From: an uncultured Neomegalonema sp.
GTDB taxonomy: Bacteria > Pseudomonadota > Alphaproteobacteria > Rhodobacterales > Rhodobacteraceae
Direction: 5' to 3'
Assembly: GCA_938034615.1 (NCBI GenBank)
Contig: CALHLW010000255.1
Coordinates: forward strand, 1 to 32,324
DNA length: 32,324 bases
Shown here: positions 27,487 through 32,324 of the stretch, piece after piece
How the letters are laid out: every line of letters starts with the position of its first letter
Numbering within the stretch: position 1 is the first letter of the stretch
The notes under the pieces: model-generated
Seen by the model: the letters and a program-made list of their open reading frames with translations, nothing else
Database searches by the model: none
Told to the model about the DNA's origin: nothing
Translations under genes and position numbers: made by a program

Positions 27487-27555
27487 TTGGCGCGCCTCAT
27501 TCTCTGAATCAGAATGGACATAGAGCAAAGCGGCGGGAGCGCAAAAGGGAAACTG

Positions 27556-27570
27556 GAACAAAACCGGAAA
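27556..27570. promoter_or_regulatory. Near-consensus LexA operator of uvrA
   Basis: GAAC (27556-27559), seven bases, GAAA (27567-27570); on the uvrA strand TTTC-N7-GTTC, one mismatch from GTTC-N7-GTTC. It shares one base with the -10 box, almost the same geometry as at ssb, which supports it despite the mismatch. Confidence 0.65.
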
Positions 27571-27598
27571 TTTTACACTATCGCCCGGTGCGTGACAA
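27570..27598 (-). promoter_or_regulatory. Predicted strong uvrA promoter
   Basis: On the minus strand TTGTCA (27593-27598), exactly 17 bases, TAAAAT (27570-27575). Predicted transcription would start inside the LexA operator, about 75-80 bases before the uvrA ATG. Confidence 0.72.
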
Positions 27599-27766
27599 CA
27601 TTGGATTTTCCGCCCCTCACCCTATCGCGCATCGTTGAGGAAGGAGTGTTTTGCAGATTTTTGGCATTGCGCGGGGCGGGCGAGGAGACGACTGTAACAC
27701 GTGGAAACATCGCGCATTCGTCGCTTTGTGCATTGCATTACCGACTTGAAAATCGGACGATGTTAT

Positions 27767-28351
27767 ATGCCACGTTCGATTCTTGTCCTCTATGCTCATC
27801 CGGGGGCCTCGCGCTCGGTCGTGAACCGGCGACTCAAGCGTGTGGCGGAGGGACTTTCCGGGGTCACGATCGTCGATCTCTATGCTGAATACCCCACGCT
27901 TTACATCGATGTCCTGCGGGAACAGGCGCGGGTAGAGGCGGCAGATGTGGTGATCTTTCAGCATCCTGTCTATTGGTTTTCCGCTCCCGCAATCGTCAAG
28001 GAATGGGTCGATCGGGTCGTGACCTATGGCTGGGCGCTGGGTGATCGAGAGGCGCTGAAGGGCAAGATCTATCTCCATGCGGTGACGACGGCAGCATCGC
28101 ACGGCGTCTTTGCCCAAGAAGTGACGGGCAGGTCGGCCTTGCGCGCGCAGTTCCATTCTTTCGAGGCGATGGCGGGGCTGTGCGGGATGCGCTATCTGCC
28201 ACCCTTCTCGCTGTTCCGTGAGGAAGCGGATGAAAGCCGGGCCGAGCGCCTCGAACACCACGCGGCGGCCTATGCGCGATTCCTGCGTGACCTGCGCGAC
28301 GAAAAGCTCGATCTCGCTCAACCGTATCGGCAGCAGATGGCGGCAAGCTGA
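27767..28351 (+). CDS. kefF: KefF-type NAD(P)H oxidoreductase, Kef ancillary subunit
   Basis: A 194-residue flavodoxin-fold protein (Flavodoxin_2), like KefF/KefG and NQO1-type quinone reductases. It carries SILVLYAHPGASRSVVNRRL, the strand VVIFQHPVYWFSAPAIVKEWVDRV, and LKGKIYLHAVTTAA. In E. coli KefF binds and activates the potassium exporter KefC and reduces quinones. The kefC start overlaps this stop (TGATG), strong context support. ATG at 27767 begins the conserved sequence and has GGACGA upstream; the longer frame to 27701 does not. Flavin binding is inferred from the family. Confidence 0.88.
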   Translation: MPRSILVLYAHPGASRSVVNRRLKRVAEGLSGVTIVDLYAEYPTLYIDVLREQARVEAADVVIFQHPVYWFSAPAIVKEWVDRVVTYGWALGDREALKGKIYLHAVTTAASHGVFAQEVTGRSALRAQFHSFEAMAGLCGMRYLPPFSLFREEADESRAERLEHHAAAYARFLRDLRDEKLDLAQPYRQQMAAS

Positions 28352-30282
28352 TGGAAGTGCTGATCTATATCCTTCCGTATCTGGTGGGGGCGGTCATTCT
28401 TGTCCCTATTGCGAACCGGATCGGCCTCGGGTCGGTGCTGGGGTATCTGATCGCGGGGGTGGCGCTCGGTCCGGCGCTTGGTCTGGTGACCGAACATGCG
28501 GTCGATCTTCAGCATTTCTCGGAATTCGGCGTCGTGATGATGCTGTTCCTTATCGGGCTGGAACTCAAGCCGCGCGAATTGTGGAAGATGCGGGCGCAAC
28601 TCGTCGGGTTGGGGGGGCTTCAGGTCTTCGGTACGATGGCGCTGATCATTGGAGGGGTCTGGCTGCTGGGCGGTAGCCTGAGCATGGGCGTGACTCTCGG
28701 GATGGTGCTGGCCCTGTCATCGACCGCCATCGTGCTGCAAACCTTGCAGGAGCGCAATCTGGAGCGGCGTACGGGCGGGCGAGCCGCTTTTGCCGTGCTG
28801 CTGTTCCAGGATATCGCCGTCATCCCGATGCTCGCGCTGCTGCCGCTGCTGTCGCAATCCCATGGTGATGAGGATGAGGTTCTCGGTACCCCGGACCATG
28901 GGGAGGCGGTGCATCATACGACGAACCTGCTCGCGGATTTGCCCGCATGGGCTCAGGGGATCAGCATTCTAGCCGTAATCGCAGGGATTATTCTGGCGGG
29001 GCGGTTTCTCGCCTATCCGGTTTTCCGCTTCATCGCATCGGGCCGGTCGGGAGAGGTCTTCACCGCCGCCGCACTGGCGTTGGTGATCGGCACGTCGATG
29101 TTGATGACGCTCGTCGGTCTTTCCCCGGCGTTGGGGGCGTTTCTGGCGGGGGTGGTTCTGTCGGGCAGTGAATATCGACATCAGCTCGAAAGCGACATCG
29201 AACCGTTCAAGGGATTGTTGCTCGGCATCTTTTTCGTCACGGTCGGGGCGGGCGTCGATTTTGCATTGCTGTTGAGCAAGCCGCTGTTGATACTCGGGGC
29301 TGCGTTGCTGGTAATTGCAATCAAGGCGGGTGTTTTGACCGCGCTTGCCATCGGATCGCGGTTCCCATCGCGCGATGCATGGCTGTTTTCCCTGTCGTTG
29401 CCACAGGGGGGTGAATTCGGGTTCGTTCTGTTGGCACTGGCGGTATCCACGGGTGCATTGGCGACCGATATTGCACAACTCACGACGCTCGTGATTGCCT
29501 TGACCATGTTCCTGACGCCGATCCTCTTCACGCTGTATGAAAAGGTCATTGATCCGCGTCTCGGCCCCGGAAAAGCGGTGAAAAAAGAAGCGGATACGAT
29601 TGACCATGAAGGTGTGGTCATCATCGCCGGGGTCGGGCGCTTCGGCCAGATTGTCAACCGGTTGCTGCGTTCCGACGGCATCGAAACGGTTGTGCTGGAT
29701 GAAGATGCGCGCCAGATCGACACCCTGCGCCGCTTCGGTGTGCGGGCCTATTACGGCGATGCCTCGCGCATGACCCTGCTCGAAGCGGCGGGAATCGAGC
29801 GGTCGAAAGTCTTCGTCGCCTCCCTGCGCGATACGAAGCGGCAGGTGCGGATGATCGAGGATATCCGCCGCCGCTGGCCCCATGTGCACATCATCGCTCG
29901 CGCCACGGACCGTACTTCAGCGTACAAGATTTCGGCAGCGGGGGCGCAGACGGTGGTGCGTGAGATGCTGGCCGGGTCTATCGAAGCGGGGCGCGAGGTG
30001 CTCGAACAACTCGGCACGCACCCCTATCGCGCGGAGGGCATTGCCCGCGCATTCCGTAAGCATGATGACGAAACCTTCGACGTCCTGCGCGATATGTGGA
30101 CCGAAGATTTCCTGAATGATCCTGATTACATGAACCGTTCGCGTGAGAGATCGGAAGAACTCAGCGACATTCTGCGTTCCGATTTCTCCCAAGCCCCGGA
30201 ATCGGACGAATGGGCCTTGCAGGCCGCGGAACGCTTCGACCGGGACGAGGACGACGAGGAGAAGCCCGTCGCGGCGCAATAA
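28351..30282 (+). CDS. kefC: Glutathione-gated potassium/proton antiporter KefC/KefB-type
   Basis: A 643-residue transporter. Residues 1-400 are a CPA2 antiporter domain of about 12 membrane segments, with LALSSTAIVLQTLQE, LLFQDIAVIPML, and the KefC loop HQLESDIEPFKGLLLGIFF (277-295). Residues about 420-540 are an RCK_N Rossmann domain (IIAGVGRFGQIVNRLL, with Asp450 ending strand 2) that binds nucleotide and, in KefC, glutathione. The last ~70 residues are acidic. It exports potassium and acidifies the cytoplasm during electrophile stress. A His/acid-rich loop (residues 170-191) lies between membrane segments. The stop is followed after 12 bases by the MlrC-type gene with its own strong ribosome-binding site. 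Confidence 0.92.
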   Translation: MEVLIYILPYLVGAVILVPIANRIGLGSVLGYLIAGVALGPALGLVTEHAVDLQHFSEFGVVMMLFLIGLELKPRELWKMRAQLVGLGGLQVFGTMALIIGGVWLLGGSLSMGVTLGMVLALSSTAIVLQTLQERNLERRTGGRAAFAVLLFQDIAVIPMLALLPLLSQSHGDEDEVLGTPDHGEAVHHTTNLLADLPAWAQGISILAVIAGIILAGRFLAYPVFRFIASGRSGEVFTAAALALVIGTSMLMTLVGLSPALGAFLAGVVLSGSEYRHQLESDIEPFKGLLLGIFFVTVGAGVDFALLLSKPLLILGAALLVIAIKAGVLTALAIGSRFPSRDAWLFSLSLPQGGEFGFVLLALAVSTGALATDIAQLTTLVIALTMFLTPILFTLYEKVIDPRLGPGKAVKKEADTIDHEGVVIIAGVGRFGQIVNRLLRSDGIETVVLDEDARQIDTLRRFGVRAYYGDASRMTLLEAAGIERSKVFVASLRDTKRQVRMIEDIRRRWPHVHIIARATDRTSAYKISAAGAQTVVREMLAGSIEAGREVLEQLGTHPYRAEGIARAFRKHDDETFDVLRDMWTEDFLNDPDYMNRSRERSEELSDILRSDFSQAPESDEWALQAAERFDRDEDDEEKPVAAQ

Positions 30283-30294
30283 GGAGAGAGAGCA

Positions 30295-31815
30295 ATGAGT
30301 GGACCGCGCGTGGCCCTACTGGGGATGATCCTCGAGTCGAACCGGTTTGCGAAACCCGCAGGGCGGGCCGATTTCGAAAGCCTGACATGGCTGGAAAGTG
30401 ATGCGCTGATGACCGAAGCACGGGGGTCCACCCCATCACTTGCGACCGAGTTTGCGGCGTTCGTTGCGGCGATGGACGCAACCGGACCATGGCAAGCCGT
30501 GCCCTGCCTGTTGGCCGCGAGCCATCCTGCGGGGCCTGTGGAGCGAGAGGTTTTTGAGGCGGTGATCGCGCGCAATACGGAGCTCCTGCGCGATGCCGGA
30601 CCGCTCAATGCTGTCTATATCTGCAATCATGGCGCCATGGTCGCTGAGCATGAGGACGATCCCGATGGAGCGCTCATCGCACGGGTGCGCGAGATAGTTG
30701 GGCCGGATACGCGTATCGTGGTGACGCTTGATCTGCACGGTAATATCTCGCCGCGCATGGTGTCGGAGAGTGATCTGATCGTCGGCTATCGCACTAATCC
30801 CCATGTCGATATGCGCGAAAGAGGGGAGGAAGCCGCCTTTTCTCTGCGTTGTATGCTGGCGGGGATGGCTCGACCTCAGGCCGTCCTCATCAAACCTCCA
30901 ATTGCGCCAGCCTCTGTTACCCTGCTTACGGCGGAAAATCCCTATGGCACGCTGATCGATCTGGGTCAGCGACTGCAGGCGGAGGCGCGCGGCGCGATCC
31001 TCAATGTCTCCATCTTCGGCAATTTCATCTTCGCCGACGTCCCCGATAACACCCTTTCGATCATCGTGACCGCGCGCGATGATCCAGCGGCAGCGGAAGA
31101 GGTTGCGAGCCGAATTGCACGGGCAGCATGGGATATGCGCGACGGCTTCCACCGTGACCTGACATCGGTGGAGCAGGCGGTTCGGCTGGCACAAAGCGCC
31201 GATCCCGTGATCTTTTCTGATGCCGGGGATAATCCGGGCGGAGGAGGATCGGGACGCACGACTGAATTGCTCGCTGCTCTGTGTGAAGCCGGATGTGACG
31301 ACGTGCTGTATGGTAGCTTTGCGGATCCTGAACTGGCGGCGGAAGCCCATGTAATGGGTGTCGGCACGACTTTCACCGCCCGATTCAATCGTGCGCGCAG
31401 TACAGAGCCATGGGAGAAATGGGACGCGCCATTCGAGGCCGAAGCTGAAGTGATGGCCTTGCATGACGGCGAGGTTGTTGGAGAGCGTGGCATGACTGCC
31501 GGACGCAAATTGCATCTCGGCCCAAGTGCGGCCCTACGGATAGGGGGCATCACCGCCATCGTCATTACCGACCGGACCCAGACTGCCGATCCGATTTTCT
31601 TCACGATGATGGGGCTCGATCCGGGAGCAGCACAGGCAATTGCAGTGAAGTCGCGTGGGCATTTTCGTGCCGGATTTGATCGCTGGTTCTCGCCGGAGCA
31701 AGTCTACGAGATCGACACCGGCGGTCTTACTTCGCCCGTCCTTTCTCGCTGGCCTCTCACACGCGTTCCCCGACCGAGTTACCCGCTAGACCTCGATATG
31801 GTTTGGAATGCGTGA
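30295..31815 (+). CDS. M81 family metallopeptidase (MlrC-like)
   Basis: A 506-residue zinc peptidase of the M81 family, named for MlrC, which helps degrade microcystin. Evidence: VALLGMILESNRFA, VYICNHGAMVAEHEDDPDG, VTLDLHGNISPRMV, NPHVDMRERG, and the C-terminal-domain SDAGDNPGGGGSGRTTELL. Metal ligands probably come from the NHGAM, DLHGN and HVD segments. There is no signal peptide, so it is cytoplasmic. Most M81 members are in bacteria with no link to microcystin; the substrate is unknown. A strong AAGGAGAG site precedes ATG, 12 bases after kefC, so it may share the kef transcript. Confidence 0.87.
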   Translation: MSGPRVALLGMILESNRFAKPAGRADFESLTWLESDALMTEARGSTPSLATEFAAFVAAMDATGPWQAVPCLLAASHPAGPVEREVFEAVIARNTELLRDAGPLNAVYICNHGAMVAEHEDDPDGALIARVREIVGPDTRIVVTLDLHGNISPRMVSESDLIVGYRTNPHVDMRERGEEAAFSLRCMLAGMARPQAVLIKPPIAPASVTLLTAENPYGTLIDLGQRLQAEARGAILNVSIFGNFIFADVPDNTLSIIVTARDDPAAAEEVASRIARAAWDMRDGFHRDLTSVEQAVRLAQSADPVIFSDAGDNPGGGGSGRTTELLAALCEAGCDDVLYGSFADPELAAEAHVMGVGTTFTARFNRARSTEPWEKWDAPFEAEAEVMALHDGEVVGERGMTAGRKLHLGPSAALRIGGITAIVITDRTQTADPIFFTMMGLDPGAAQAIAVKSRGHFRAGFDRWFSPEQVYEIDTGGLTSPVLSRWPLTRVPRPSYPLDLDMVWNA

Positions 31816-31825
31816 TGCTTGTGGC

Positions 31826-32324
31826 TCAACTATCAGCCTGTTCCAAGCCCATTGCCTGCATCACGGCGCTGCGAATGGTTCCGCTGGAAAATGGCTTCAC
31901 CACGACCGGTGCGGCGAAATCGCGGGTAAGTTCTTCCGAGCGATTATAGCCGCTTGCAAAGACGAGAGGCACACCCTGTTCCATGAGCTTGTGTGCAAAG
32001 GCGAGACTGGGTAGGCGACGCAGCAGCCCCCGCAGCGGCCCTCGTCCGAGATCGACGATATCGAGGCGCGGCACGCCGGGGCCGAGTTCCAGATAGCGGC
32101 TGATCTGTCCCGAGGTGTAGCAGAGGGTGCGATTGCGGTCGACCACGGCAAAGGCCGGGGCGTGATGCTTGATGAGAACCTGTCGGTAGTATTCCTCCGG
32201 TGCCGGTTCGTTTCCCCGCATCTTGCTGGTCGAGCGCGGGGTTGGCAATGGATGCGAACGTTGCCCCGACAGCATCGGCAGGGGCCGCGCGGGCAGGCGG
32301 TCCCGTCGAAAGATCTTGCGTGGC
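31826..32324 (-). CDS. C-terminal end of a CheB/CheR-type protein with PAS and partial receiver
   Basis: The frame is open to the right edge, so this is a 3' part of about 165 residues. The first visible residues (PRKIFRRDRLPARPLP) fit the end of a CheR methyltransferase domain. Next comes a PAS domain of the CheB/CheR-fusion type: YYRQVLIKHHAPAFAVVDRN, TSGQISRYLELGPGVP. It then passes directly into AHKLMEQGVPLVFASGYN and VVVKPFSSGTIRSAV, the last third of a response-regulator receiver with its conserved Lys-Pro. The first two thirds of the receiver, including the phospho-acceptor Asp, and any kinase domain are missing. It ends ten bases from the opposing M81 stop. The fusion reading is pattern-based. 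Confidence 0.65.
   Translation of the reverse strand, partial: PRKIFRRDRLPARPLPMLSGQRSHPLPTPRSTSKMRGNEPAPEEYYRQVLIKHHAPAFAVVDRNRTLCYTSGQISRYLELGPGVPRLDIVDLGRGPLRGLLRRLPSLAFAHKLMEQGVPLVFASGYNRSEELTRDFAAPVVVKPFSSGTIRSAVMQAMGLEQADS

Overview
The window is GC-rich, densely coded chromosome, most likely from an alphaproteobacterium of the Rhodobacterales (Roseobacter group). The evidence is a DddP-type DMSP lyase at 21093-22427 with all metal and catalytic positions, alphaproteobacterial LexA operators (GAAC-N7-GAAC type) before ssb and uvrA, an AspRS of the relaxed-specificity DHGG type, and the rpsB-tsf-argG order. I found no tRNA, rRNA, CRISPR array, insertion sequence or phage gene. No gene-free stretch exceeds 300 bases; the longest is 27487-27766.

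Layout. 1-1031: the end of a glycine betaine/proline/choline-type ABC permease and a frameshifted GNAT acetyltransferase. 1037-4012 (minus): a long Pal/OmpA-like lipoprotein, then a quinone oxidoreductase and class II aldolase that overlap by 4 bases. 4097-6621 (plus): a metallophosphoesterase, moaC and moeA. 6618-11105 (minus): a 65-residue orphan, a DUF3047 exported protein, a 956-residue FAD/Fe-S dehydrogenase and a PilZ protein. 11321-19891 (plus): a DUF4345 membrane protein, rpsB, tsf, argG, a FrcK-like kinase, aspS, a D-amino-acid aminotransferase and a methyltransferase. 19845-23006 (minus): a hydrolase-OsmC fusion, dddP and ssb. 23179-24578 (plus): a YbaY-like lipoprotein and a DUF2306 membrane protein. 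24580-27486 (minus): uvrA. 27767-31815 (plus): kefF-kefC and an MlrC-type M81 peptidase. 31826-32324 (minus): the C-terminal end of a CheB/CheR-like protein with an odd tail.

Several gene pairs are coupled by overlapping stop and start codons: quinone oxidoreductase/aldolase (GTGA), moaC/moeA (ATGA), aminotransferase/methyltransferase (TGATG) and kefF/kefC (TGATG). These pairs are probably translated together. ssb, dddP and the hydrolase-OsmC gene run in the same direction with short gaps and no visible terminator.

The strongest regulatory signal is shared by ssb and uvrA: each has a good -35/-10 promoter with a LexA operator overlapping the 3' edge of its -10 box. Most of the window is housekeeping. 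The parts that deserve a second look are the DMSP lyase and its link to the SOS-controlled ssb gene, the chimeric PAS/partial-receiver tail at the right edge, the Pal-like lipoprotein with a repeat-bearing tail, and several unexplained inverted repeats. I did not find a clear undescribed multi-gene system.
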